In this document: piece after piece, positions 1 to 13,300 of the stretch | Position numbering within the stretch: position 1 is the stretch's first letter | How the letters are laid out: every line of letters starts with the position of its first letter | Origin: Aurelia coerulea | Taxonomy: Eukaryota; Cnidaria; Scyphozoa; Semaeostomeae; Ulmaridae | DNA: 64,000 nt | Reading direction: 5' to 3' | Assembly (NCBI GenBank): GCA_039566865.1 | Contig: CM076955.1 | Location: 3,970,501-4,034,500 of the forward strand | The notes under the pieces: model-generated | What the model was told of the DNA's origin: nothing | The model's input: the letters and a program-made list of their open reading frames with translations, nothing else | The model's database searches: none | Made by a program: the position numbers and the translations under genes

Positions 1-100
1 ATCAGTGTCCATAGAGCCCGTTAATAGTTTAAAGGTCAGAATCATGTCTCCGCGTTCTCTTAATTTTTACTTTAACGACTTGCCAGAACATTTAGTTGCA

Positions 101-577
101 GCATAGGGCTCAAATCTTTCAAATCTTTCAAAAGGTAGGTGTAAAATTCTATGACATCTTTCTTTGACTTGAAAGGAACTTATGGTACTTTGCTGTATAT
201 CTGCCGTGGACATTTTTGATATCTTGATTTTTTCGAAATGGCGGCAATTTAACTATTTTTGATAAAATTCATGGAAAATTCTGATACAATTTAAATCATC
301 GTATATCCTAAACCAACAGAGGAAAAATGATATAACCTTCAACAAAGCCATAGTTTATAAAGGTCTAGTACTATATGGTACCTAGCCGAAATCTGCAGCT
401 TTTTTGGTTTAGGATTTAGAAATTTATAAATGCCGCCATTTTGGAACTAATCAAGATATCAAAAAATTTCCACGGCAGATTTGCAGCAAAGTACCAAAAA
501 TTCCTTCCAAGCCATTCAATTCAAAGAAAAATTTATAGAATTTTAAATCTACCTTTCTAAAAATTTGGGCTCTATGC
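101..577. mobile_element. Foldback element, CATAGGGCT family, copy 1
   Basis: The left arm begins GCATAGGGCTCAAATCTTTC and the right arm ends GGGCTCTATGC, with long imperfect inverted arms (AAGGAACTTATGGTACTTTGC against its complement near 485). A second copy lies at 26019. No coding capacity. Confidence 0.6.
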
Positions 578-639
578 TATGGTCTAAGGTTTGAACTCTA
601 TGCTTGCTTACTTTACAGCAAAAAGGCCTAAGTTCCTGT

Positions 640-1140
640 CATGCCATTTAATTTTAAGCTCAGTTTGACTTGATGCGCACAGATCTCTTTATTCAGCTCG
701 TGGATGTACCTGGGTTAGACATCACAATTATGGATTCAAAAGACTTGTGTGAATTACTATTGTACAGAACTTCAGATATGAATGTAGTCGAGAATAGAAT
801 TATTATTGAGGCAACAATATCCTTCATTGAACGATCCAAGAGATTTTGCTAGCAACTCTTTTCAAGTAATTTCATAGCAGCGACTTCCCTCTGTTTCTCT
901 TTTCCTTTCTTGGTTTTGGATTGGGTTTTTGTTGTTAGTGTTGTTTTTTTTGTTTATCCCGATCTCTCGTTGTTTTGATTGTTGGTCTGTTTGTTCGTTT
1001 TACTTTTTGAAAATTGTGTGCCTTAATTTCTAAGTTCCATCTGCAGTGGGAACTAGGTGACCCCGTGTCTTTTCTCGCTGTGGATGGGGCCAATAATGTA
1101 TTATAGTTAGTTTTAGATTTTACTTGATATATGAAAAAAA
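640..1140 (+). pseudogene. 5'-truncated LINE retrotransposon, C-terminus and 3' UTR
   Basis: An open stretch at 670-852 encodes MDSKDLCELLLYRTSDMN, then NRIIIEATISFIERSKRF, then a stop. This is the typical end of reverse-transcriptase ORFs in many invertebrate LINEs (recognition from memory of the family pattern, not a search). A T-rich 3' UTR with GATGGGGCCAATAATG follows and ends in an A-run at 1132-1140. The insertion stops 40 bases before the exon 1 border. Confidence 0.55.
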
Positions 1141-1180
1141 AAGATTTGAGCCCTTACCAAAGTCTCGTGCATCTCTACAG

Positions 1181-1309
1181 AAACTTGTCGAAGAAGAAAA
1201 GGCAAGGACGGATGGTCTAGGAAGGCTAGAAGATGAAACAGCAAAGCATTTTAAGAAAGTTTCAGGACATATCATTGAACAACTAGATAAACTTGGCTCC
1301 TCCTTAACG
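1181..1309 (+). CDS. Exon 1 seen of the modular coiled-coil gene (internal, 43 codons)
   Basis: Bounded by ATCTCTACAG upstream and GTGCGT downstream, phase 0 at both ends. It starts KLVEEEKARTD and ends LDKLGSSLT; rich in charged helical residues. The pyrimidine tract is poor, so the 5' border is the least certain of the set. A LINE 3' tail ending in an A-run lies about 40 bases upstream. No in-frame ATG is present, so this is not the first exon. Confidence 0.6.
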
Positions 1310-4300
1310 GTGCGTAGTGCTTTATACATTATTACCTATTAATTCTACTTCGCCTCCTCTCCGCATCGAGGCTCACTGTGCATAGACCATAAATACATTC
1401 TGATAGGAGATGTATTCTGATTGGGTGTCCTGATCCGCTATTCAAAGTAAAGAACAAAGCATAGGTATATAAGGGACCACCACCCTACTTTGCGTCAGTT
1501 TTTTACAGAGTGATGCTCCGAGGAGTCTCGTAGAACCCCAATCGGAGTTCACGGGGCTCCTCCAATTGGCATTCCTATTCATTCACATGGTCAGTCCAAA
1601 ACAATTGGCTGTTATGTACAATCTTCAGTTAGCTACCAGTCTCAATAACTGACGAATCATCTTATACTGGATTTTCAAAACAAAATGTAGGACCTTTGCC
1701 AATTTATATGACTGCAACTTACTTCACAAATTCGATTCTTTCAGCATTTTGTGTATAGGGAAAAGCTAACGTAGATACGAAAAGGTATTTGGTTAAAATC
1801 GATTTTTGCTTTACTTTAAAGATCATTGCTTTAAGAATCATTGGTTTTTATTTGATATGAAAAACACTTTCACTATATTTTTCAATAAACGATCTTTATG
1901 CAGAAAATTTATGAAGGATTGATAGGCCGGGGGGGGGGGGCACTTGAGTTTCATTTCAACGGGGGTGTGTACTCCAAGAGATGATTTTATCACCCGGCTT
2001 TAGAATTTTGTCCTCCACAACGAAAAGTATACTCCAAAACGTAAAAAATACACTGCAAAACGAGGAAATAGCTACTAGCTTTAACAAAATACCCCTTCTG
2101 ACAACCGGCTCTAGAAAAGTTGTCTTCTTTCGATACCCGGCGTTAGAAAAAAGAGGCGAAAACGATACCCGGAAAGGAGTGCACATCCCGTCAGCAAAAT
2201 ATACGAACTGCCCCCCCCCCCGGGTTATTGATGGCTATACTGGAATCAGCATTTTATCTTAGAAATGTCCAGTATCCTTGCTTTCGTGTTTACTTCTGTT
2301 TCTACATCACAGAACAATAATTTACAAGATGAAAGTACAACCAAAGAATTGAAAGGAATGAGAAAGGAAATTGAAGAAAATAAGAAGGCAATTAATCGAG
2401 TGCTGAGAGCTGAGATCACTGCAAGGTTTGTGAATAATTTATGAGATGTTAGCATACTGTAAAATGAGTGAAAGATGTTTACAATTGTAAAAGCAAAGAT
2501 CAGTCGTAAAATTTCGTGTCACTGATAACAGATACTGTTCTTGAAATTTAGAAAAACAAAAGTTTTGCATTGAATCAAGGGCGCCTACCTTTTAGGAAGT
2601 GTGTTTATTCCCAGTACTGTAGAGTAGTTGGTGTCCTGTGACCCAGTACAGAGAGTGTCCTAGAACCGTACCGTGACCAAGCAGTACACAGCGTCATTCC
2701 TCTCAAGGTCAAGATGACGTATGAATAACTTTGTGGTTTCCAATTCGAGTGTTTATGTAATACGAGATCAACTGTTATACGATCTGGCCACAGGGAATCA
2801 GACAGCGTGATTTTTGATTGGTCAACACTAACAGACGTTAGAATTTGAAAATCCCTGTAACTAGAACATGATATACAAAGATTAACAGGACTGGGTCATA
2901 GGACACCAATTACTACGCGTAAAGTACCGTGAATAAACACATTTTCTACAAGGTAGGCGCCCTTGATTGAATTGTCTAAATCTATTTGGGAGACCGATTC
3001 GTGTCAGTAGACGATTACCGATAAGATAGCGTCGGGGGCATTTGGCCAAGATGCATTGCGTCCTTTTATGGAATCAACAATGGATAGATATTCAAGCATC
3101 AAACACAAGGCATCATGGTCAATACCCCCCGACGCCATCTTTTCAATAATCGTCTATTGGAGGCGAAAGTATCAATTTCGAAGTGATTGACACTTCTGTA
3201 CAAAGCGATGAGCATTTGCGAACAATGGGTCACGACTGATTAGTCAGGCGGCAAATATAAATAAAGAAAGCTGCGATAGATAGCTTGAAACCTTGATTAC
3301 TTCGCTCAAACTCGAACTCACCTGTTATGCATGCTAAAAGGCGATGTAAAGAGATGGCATGGGTAACTAGATATCTCAAATGCAGGATAAAGGCAAATAC
3401 TTGCTGTCTCGAGTTTATCTATCTAATTCAGAAGCTGAGCATTAAATTTTTCAGCTGCGCAAAATTGTAGGAACATTGTAATGTCTACTGCTAGTCATCT
3501 ATATTAGATACCTAAGCTTTGTTTAAGTATCAACTTGAAAAATAACTACAACTACTATTTACATTTAACTGTGGCCCTCATAGCGGGAAAAGACCCAAGG
3601 TTATCGTGTTCCCACTATGAGAGACACTTACAATAAACTAGCCATTACAAAGTACATGTAAAACCACAAAGGAAAAGGGAGTGGCTGCTGCAACGCACGT
3701 TGCAAATTCACTAAAAGCGTTCAGTTGTCTTAATATATAATATAACACTGCTTGGTACTAAGCAACCACCAAGTCCTTTATCGTAAATAGCTCTTTCCTT
3801 TTTAAATTCTGTTTCACATCAGATGTCAGCCATTCTACTTTCCTAAATCAACAATTAAATGATTTGCACTCGTGGCATCTTTCAACCCATTGAAACCCTG
3901 ACCTGACATCTGATATGAGACAGAATCTAGTATAGTACCCATTATTCTTTAAATTGTTTCGTAATGTGTCTGGATACAGTTTAACGTTTCATGTTTTTAT
4001 ATATTGGCCATGGGGTAGTCATTGTATTTCACTCCCCATGGTATCGTACCTGTAGTGTTGTATAGTAATTTAAAAGGTATAGTAGAATGTAAGATTATTG
4101 TAAAATTTTGTATTTGAATAAAAAAATAGAATATATATACTGGGTGTCTCAGAAAAAAGTACCCCCTTTTGACTGGAAATAGGAACCAAGCAATAAGTTA
4201 TCATTGCTCCCCGACTTCACAGCTAAATTTATCAATGTTCAACTTAGATGCACGTACCTTGCATTTTGAAATCGTCCACCAAACACCGGAGATACAGGTT

Positions 4301-7300
4301 CGCAAAGTCAAAATTTACAGTGCACCCAAAACCAGAGGTTTTGAAAAAGGGCCTAGTCATGATTTGTATCGTGAACATTTTCCAAAGTACCTGTAGACTT
4401 TAAGTTTCCGTGTTTTGCTTTTGAAAAGAATAATAGATGCATAGACATGGCGCTGATTAAACAAATATATTAAAAATGTGGTAAGAGTGATAAAGTCGTG
4501 CCACATCTCCAAAATAAGCGTGCATGTGCTCCTTTTCCTCTTCTTTAATACAAAACACTTGGGGATCGAATGCAATGCAAGGACCGTTTCCTCAAAAGAA
4601 AAGTCACTTCAAGAACAATTGAAGTAATTCAAGGTATGAATCTTTTCAAAAATAAAAAGTAAAGGTCAAAGTCGAAAATTCGTTTGCGAAATACCTCTTT
4701 GTTGTCAAATTATGGCTAGGCAATTTCTCAAAACCTCTGGTTTCAGGTGCACTCCAAATTTTGACATTGTGAACTCATATCTCCGGTGTTTGGTGATCGA
4801 TTTCCAAATGCAAGGTATGTGCATTTAAGTTGAAGCCCAACAGATGTAGCCATGAATTCAAAAAGTCCCGAAATATTATCGTTTTGTTGCCTTGTTGAGT
4901 CAAAAGAGGGTACTTTTTTTTAGACACCCGGTATGATATAGTGACATCCGTGATCATTCTATTGGTGATTATATTGAAGTGTGAACTGCCATATAAAAGG
5001 AGATCGCACAAGGCTGTTGTATCCATATCATTACACGTTTTTTTTTATAAGAAACTGGTTTATAAGAAACTAGTACTACGATGACCAAAAATTTAAGAAA
5101 CTCTAGTACTACGCTCAAGAACAGTTAAGAAACTCTAAAACGTTATATCTGTATGTCTCTCGTATTCTATGTCTCTCTAACAAAGGTGCCTTCGTCTTTT
5201 CTTGACTTTTAACTGCAAAATTTGTAAATTTTTGCCTCGATGTGCATGGCTTCTTCTTGATGACAATGTCAATGCAAAATGGAAGCCCTTTGTCGAGAAG
5301 AAGGCTCAACTTCGAACAATACCGCAATTTTAGGCCCAAAAAATAAGAAACTAATTAAGAAACTTTTACTACTAAAACACCGAAATCTTCATGCGAAATT
5401 AAGAAACTTTTAGTACTATGTGCTGATCCAAGTTTCTTATATAAAAAAACGTGTAGCCAAAAGAGCAATTTATTCTGCAGGAAAATTGATAGAAATCAAG
5501 TTTTTCACGATCTAATTTTCATCAGTGTCCTATGAAGATAAGAACTTGATTTATGATTCAGAATATAACTGGCAACTAAATTGCACGGGGGGGGGGGGGG
5601 TTCTTCCATAGTAAAGGTACCTGGGGATGTGCCGCGAGCAAGGGTATACTTTTTCGTACTTCTAATCTAGCCAAGGGTATACTTTTTTCAATTTTGGCCT
5701 ACCATGGTCTTTTCAAGGATATCATTTTTGACAATATTGGTCTAGCGAACGGTCATGATATCATATTTGGTACAAATTTGACAATATTCGCCCAGGAAAT
5801 CGTCAAAATTGGCCTATCCAAGGGTACCAATTTCGTAAAATTTGGTCCAGAGAATCGTCAAATTGGTCTAGCCAAGGGTACCATTTTCGTAAAAATTAGT
5901 TTAGCCAACGGTACCATTTTGAATATGGGCAGACCCCTACCCAAAATTTGGCCAAGTACCCCCCTCCCCGTGCTAAATTGTCACTGATTACTCTTTTTGC
6001 CTCCAGAAAAACTCAAGCCCAGAAGTTCAATGACTCGATAGAAGGATTTCAAAAACACAATACTCAAACAGTGCAAGTTGTAAAGGAGGCGATTGCTGAA
6101 ATGAAGACGTATATTGACAAAGAACTGGAATCCGTGAGTTTATTATTTAGAATTTGATTATCTTGCGTAGGCTCTTGCACTTGAACTCTAAAATTCGGTC
6201 TCCTCTCCACTAAACATTGTCTTGTAACAATTCACACTAAACCATGTATCTGAGATACTTCACTGTTATGTTTAACGCTTGTGTCAATGCCCTCTCCAAA
6301 GCTAACGAGCAAATCCTAACAAAGTACAACGCTAATTAGCATAAATGAAATAGCTTTCGTCAGCTGATTCCAAAAAAATTGTTTCCAATTTTGAAATGGC
6401 ATTTTAGCTATTCTACAAAAGAGTCTTACTCGAATAATATCTTCATGCATTTTGCAGAATTTTAAAATGTAATCAACAGGATAGAGGCTCTGGCGGCACT
6501 CAATCGCACACTTCATGCAGAAATCTATGAAAAATATCGCTTGATCTTAGAGCTAGAAATCGATTAATATTCTACCTAACAGTATTAGCTAACCCACTTG
6601 TTCTTTACATCTGTATCTCTGCTATGAGAACGTTTCTTTGAGCTTTCAACAAAACAAGATGCATGCCTACGCACACACACACATACATACACAAACGTTT
6701 GAATGCTTACACTGAAAAAGATGTTAACACTGAAACGAGCACACATTACTTCCACAGAAGACAGATTTAAGGAGTGACAAAGTTGAACACATCATACCCA
6801 AACTGGATAAAAGAATTTCAAATGTCGAGGAGAAATTAACTTTACAAGAAAATGATAACAAGGTATTAATATCACCATTAACTTCTTTTAACATTACTTA
6901 CCTTCCTTCAAAACTGCTTGAGCAGCTTTGGTAAGTATAATCATGGGTATTGTGGACACGATTTGTGTCGATCGTGTCCACAATACCTGGCCTAAATGTT
7001 ATTAAATGAATGAATGTAGTTCGTTACCTTGCTTGTCTTCATTTCATGAGTATCTCTGCTCTTTTGCTTCGGCAGCCATTCTTGCTTACTTTCAAATTCA
7101 ACGGCCTAAGGTTTTTGAACAGTGCCGCGCTCTAAACTAGTTCCCAGATCTTCGCAGCCCTCGAACGGCTCATCCTGAAATTCAAATTTCAATTTCAGGA
7201 TCAGTCGTTCGAGGGCTGCGACGATCTGGGAACTAGTTTAGAGCGCGGCACTGTCCAAAAAACTTAAGCCGTTATGAACTTGAGTAAGCAAGAATGGCTG

Positions 7301-10300
7301 CCGAGGCAAAAGCGCAGAGATACTCATGAAATGAAGACGAGCAAGGTAACGAACTACATTCATTCATTTAGTAACATTTAGGCCAGGTATTGTGGATACG
7401 ATCGACACAAATCGTGTCCACAATGCCCATGGTATAATGCGAACCTGAGCGTCCGAACTCCGGAGAGGCCTGAAAATAACCCGGATCGGTTAACTGTGGA
7501 GGTCTGTTGAACTGGTTGAGCCAACCTCCCAGTTAGAATACTTCAAAACTTTTGTCGCTTCTTTGATTGACGAATAAGGCAGAAGGGCTTAGCAGCACTC
7601 CGCGCGTAGATAATATATGGGGAGAGCATCTCAATTTTTTCGCTTTTCCCGTTTTATTTTCGTCTTTCTGGTTAAACCGGTTTTTGATCCAATTGGAAAA
7701 GCGGCTGTGATCACGAGGTTGACAAAATGGCGGATAGTGGTAAGCAAACTGAAGTTGTTAGTGGCTCGAATATGTGCAAATTGTCAGCAGAAAAGATAAG
7801 AAGAAATAGATGTGAGTTTGATTTTATTTCATTTGAAGCCAAATATCATGCTCATCATGACTAGGAGTGGTACTGGTGATGTGATTTTAGAAGTAGTTCT
7901 GATCAACTGACCGTGCTTAAATAATATAAAATATATGATCTGGATGCTATACTAAAGCTTCATGATATTTATTTTCGAATGAACTGTCTCACTCAACTTG
8001 CACTACTAAAGGACTTCAGTTGTTGACATCTCAACTTGTATCATTGTCTGCAATGAAAGCCGAGGAATGCCCATTTTGGTCGGCTAATTGGAGGTCTGCA
8101 CCCCCTCTCCCAATACTTTTCATTAGCTTTGCCGCTGCGTAATTCTTTTGTAAATTCTTCACAAGTTTTGAAATGGATAATCTTCTAGATACCAGATTCA
8201 CCTGAAGACATGTCTAATGATGTGTACCTATTATTGGAGGAACGCTTGTCAGATTTAGAAGATAAACTAACAAATCAAAAATTTGATCACGAAAAGGTAT
8301 CTAATCACTAATGAACAATACTAATCATTCTAGTCAACCTCATCCCCAGGGCCTTTTGTCATATTTGGAAGGAGACAAAAAGAATACTTTTCGTCTCCGT
8401 CCCAATATGACAAAGGACTTGGGGACGAGGTTACATTCTAGACTCTTATTAATTGAACTGAACCATTAAATCATTAACTATTAAACTCTGATGTGATCTT
8501 ATTAATCCATTATTATTATCAATTTCTTTTTCGTTGGCTTACAAAAAATGGTAGCTCAAAATTGTTAGCCAATTAATTCCAACATCAAATTGTGTAATAC
8601 AATTGTTACAAAAGAAAGATCTGAGCAATCTTATTTAAAGATTGGTTGCCTGTGCTCTCTCAAATAAGAATTCTGAATACACATCAAACGTTTTTCTACA
8701 TTATGTAGGATATAAGATATAACGATTATGAGATAATTTCATGCATAAACAAGGACAGATAATGTTTCAATAGGATCCCCTATTTTTTGTTGACACCCAA
8801 GTGCAAGGCGATTAGCGATCGCAGACAAAGGGAATTCTATGCCTGATTGGTCAAGTTATAAACAAAAACAATGCAAGCCGCAAGGATTTCTCTGAAACCC
8901 AGGTAGCTAGCTCGCTCGTTGTGCATTCGAGAAATTGTTTTTAAGACCAAACATGAGCATATATCGAAAGAAGAAGGATATCGCTACACATCTGCCTCGG
9001 GCATTTAATCTGTTTGGTTCAAAAGCCGACTGAGAGGCGATTCAATTCTCCTATTTTTTGGGTGTAATAAAACACTTACTGCTCAGCTTCTGAACCAAGC
9101 AAATAAAATGCCCGAGGTAGAAGTTTAGAAATATTCTTCTTCTTTGGATTTATGCTCATGTTTGCTCTTAAAGACCATTTCTGGAATGCACAACGAGCGA
9201 GCTAGCTACCTGGGTTTCAGAGCAACTTTTGTGGCTTGATTTGTTTCTGTTTATGCCTTGACCGACCAGGCATAGAATTCCCTTTGTCTGCAATCCCTAA
9301 TCGCTTTGTACTAAGGTGTCAACCAAAAGTAGCGGATCCTATTGTAATATTATCTGTCCTTGCTCATGCATAAGGAAACAACTATAAAACATTGTTGATA
9401 TCTTTTTAAAGTGTACTGATAAAATCCTACGAGAGCACTGATTCCCTAAAGAGTCTGTCCCTTTGAATTTTCATGTAAATCAATTGATTTTCAGGAATTA
9501 AAATCAGCTAGAGATGGTATAGATATTGAATTGCCAATTCTTGGTAAGAGAATGTCAGATATTGAGAAACGTATGACCAAACACGACTTTAAATTGAAGG
9601 TACTAACTACTAATTTCTTTCTTCACTTAACCTATATTTATACTTATCTTCTAACCGTAAATCCTAATTCTCATAGTCTAGAACTAACTTAAAATGATTC
9701 ATAATCTAATTAAGTGGCAATATTGCATGGATGCGTTTGCAATATTTAGATTTTGGAAGCCTCGTATGTTAGAGGGGCCGCAGTAAATATTTTAGGTTTT
9801 GTGCATGAACATTTGATAAAAACTGATATCTGCTGACGAAATCGCCTTTTGCTTGGAGACTGCAGATGTAGGCAGCCATGCATCAGCATCAACATACGCT
9901 ATGTTATTGGTTCAGTCATATTTGCATCTGGACTAACTGACCACATGGATTGCTTTGTTTTACCAAGTCAACTAAAGAAGCATTCCATGGATACGAAATC
10001 GTAGTTGCCAGCCAAGTCCCAACCACATGCTTCGATAGATTAATTGATTCATTAATTGTATATGAATTAATCATATAAACATCAATTGTGATCATTTCAG
10101 GAATTTCAATCAACTAAAGAAGACATTTTTTCTGACTTGCCAAACATTGAAAAACGTTTATCGAATGTCGAGAAACACGTAACGAAACAAGATTCTAAAC
10201 TCAAGGTACTAACAACTAACATTTTCTTTCTTCTGTTATCGCTCTTTATAACAATGAACACTAATTCTAATTCTTGTGATAAACAGAGCTTGAATTATGT

Positions 10301-13300
10301 TTTACCATATATGTACTAAGAGAATTGCCGTTGATTCGAGCTACGAACGAAAATTGATTCCCATTTTTGTCAGCACGAGCAAATTTTGTAATACAATAGC
10401 AACAGTTGCGTTTGATTGACACCTCAATTCAAAGCGATTAGCGACTGCAGACAAAGGAAATTCTCTCAACCATAAATTCAAAACAAACAAAGCCGCAAAA
10501 GTTTCTCTGAAACCCAAGTAGCTAGCGCGCTCGTTGCGCATCCCAGAAATTGTTTTAAAGAGCAAACATGACCATATATCGAAAGAAGAAGGATATATCT
10601 ACACATCTACCTCGGGTATTTTACTTCTTTAGTTCAGAAGTTGAGCAGTAAGTGTTTTAATCACACCCAAAAAATAAGAGAATTGAATCGCCTCCCAATC
10701 GGCTTTTAAACCAAACAAATTAAATGCCCTTAGCAGATATGTAGATATATCCTTCTTCTTTCGATATGTGTTCATGTTTGCTCTTAAAGGCATTTTCTGG
10801 AATGCACTACGAGGGTGCTAGCTACTTGGGTTTCAGAGAAACTTTTGCGGCTTTGTTTGTTTTGAATTTATGGTTGAGAGAATTTCCTTTGTCTGCAGTC
10901 GCTAATCGCTTTGAATTGAGGTGTCAATCAAACGCAACTGTTGCTATTGTATTCCAAAATCTGCCCTTGTTATTTTTGTCTCAATAGGTGTCATATAAAA
11001 TAGACTATATTTGAGAAAATGAAAAGAATTATGCCCTGCTCACAAAAGGTTCTACAACTATGTGTGCGGTTTGTGGGTGTCCCAGAATACAGGTAGCAGA
11101 TTTGAACGAATTCTGCGATGAATTTATTGCTTAAATCTTTCATAAACCTGATAATTCATAATCTGAGAAAATGAACAGAATTATACCCTGCTCACAAAAG
11201 GTTCTACAACTATGTGTGCGGTTTGTGGGTGTCCCAGAATACAGGTAGCAGATTTGAACGAATTCTGCGATGAATTTATTGCTTAAATCTGTCATGTACC
11301 TGATAATTCATAATCTTGGACAGCTGACTTGAATCTTATTAATGCGCTACTTTTGAGCCTCAGTGCCTTGAATGCCAGGATATCTGTGTTTAAAATGTAT
11401 GTTTAATTTACCATAACTACCAAATCTTTGGCAAAATTGCAAAGTTGCCTAATAAACAATTTCAAGTTGTTTCCAACTGGACCTTCAAGCCAGTTACAAC
11501 TCAGGGCGTATTTTTTATAATTGTAATCCTTTTTTGTCATAAATTTAAATTAAACATGCAATTTTATTAACTGCGTTCGTATTTCAAGCTTTTGTTTAAC
11601 CATTAAAATTTCTTTTTAATATCAAAACCTTCCTCTCCAGGGTTTTGAATCGACTAAGGAAAAAGTTGAAATTGTAATCCCAAGAGTTGAGAGGCGTTTG
11701 TCTGCAACAGAAAACAAATTAACCGAAAATACTGATAACCTGAAGGTAACTAAAGTCTATCTGATTAGATGTCAGGTGAGATTTGCGACAGCGCAGAATT
11801 ACTTTTGCAAAACATTGTTATTATTTTATTCACGGATATTTTCACCTGGCATCTTATCTGAGAGGGACTACCTATAATACTTTAATACTTTAATACTAAC
11901 TAACATTTTGTGAGATACTATCTATGCTTTGGTAGTCTGGGCACTTGGACTTTACAGAAAAAATTGATCTGTATCTCAAACTATACTAACATAAATTGAA
12001 GCGCGCAATTTCCTGTAGTAATAATTTGGGGCTTTAATTGGCGAAGTTATGTTGTGGAACTTTCCTTTACTTTTCTAATATTTATTTCCTGACATGCGAA
12101 AGTGTGGAGAATTTAATTTTAAACGTAATTCTAACTTCATCTTGTAACTCATTAAAATTAGAATTAAAATTGAAATTTAAAGGCCAAATAATTTATCAAA
12201 AATTTTCTTAAAATCGGTCGTGCTGCAAGGACAAATTTTGTAAAACAAAGGAAACAGGTTTCTGAAAAGACAAAGCAGTTTGCCTTTCTGAAGAATAGGG
12301 TTTCACACCTGTGCGTGCACTCAGTCAAATCAAAATAAACAGAGAAAGCAAAACATTATGGTCGCTTGCGTTGAAGGTGTGAAATCTATTGACGAGGCTG
12401 TCAAATCGCTTTGTCTTGAAAAGAACAGTGTCCTTTGTTTACTAAGTTTTCCCTTACAAGGACAGATAATGTTACAATAGGATCCGCTACTTTTTATTGA
12501 CACCAAGGTACAAAGCGATTTGTGATTGCAGACAAAGGGAATTTCATGCCCGGTTTGCCAAACACACAAACAAATAAGATGCCCGAGACAGAAGTTTAGA
12601 TATATCCATCTTCTTTGGATATGTGCTCACGTTTGCTCTTTAAAACCATTTCTGGAATGCACAACAAGCGAGTTTGCTACCTGGGTTTCACGGCAACTCT
12701 TGCGGCTTGCTTTGTTTTTGTTTATGACTGAATCGACCGAGCATAGAATTCCTTTGTCTGCAATCACAAATCGCTTTGTACAGGTGTCAATAAAAAGTAG
12801 CTGATCCTATTGTAACATTATCTGTCCTTGAGTTAATGATGAATTAGCTTTGAAAAAAATCCAGCAAAAGTTTCTAGAATCATTAATTAAATTTCTTCTA
12901 ATTATCTTTTTGACCAGAAACTTTGTACTATTTCAGTATTTCTAATTCCATGATAAATCTTATCAATCTATTTCATAGAAATTAACCTCCATCGATAAAG
13001 CCTCTGGCAATGCTATCCTTAATATAAAGGAACGAGTTGCAAATTTAGAAGAGGCACTAACCGAACAAGAATTAACATGTGAAGAGGTATTGATATTTAT
13101 TAACTGACTTTTTTAATATTTCTAATTAAATTGCTAATTAACTTACACACGTAAAGATAAACTGATTGATGATCATACAAAATTAAAGAAATATAGGCAA
13201 CAATAACTTATTGGTAAGAGCAAGTGAAACGATATAGAGTTAAAAAAATTTGTCTAAAATGCTATGACCTATTTCTTTTAACTGATAGAAGACACACCCT

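Noticed and set aside
1424..1434. TTGGGTGTCCTGATCC as a transposon end
   Set aside because: No inverted partner or TA pair found nearby.
2426..2430. GTGAAT at 2430 as the donor of exon 2
   Set aside because: It would leave phase 0 while exon 3 enters in phase 2; the GTTTGT donor at 2426 makes the codon phases agree.
10341..10987. Two opposed frames giving the same peptide (FRETFAALFVLNLWLREF)
   Set aside because: They are the two arms of the family F foldback element at 10372-10971, not a gene pair.
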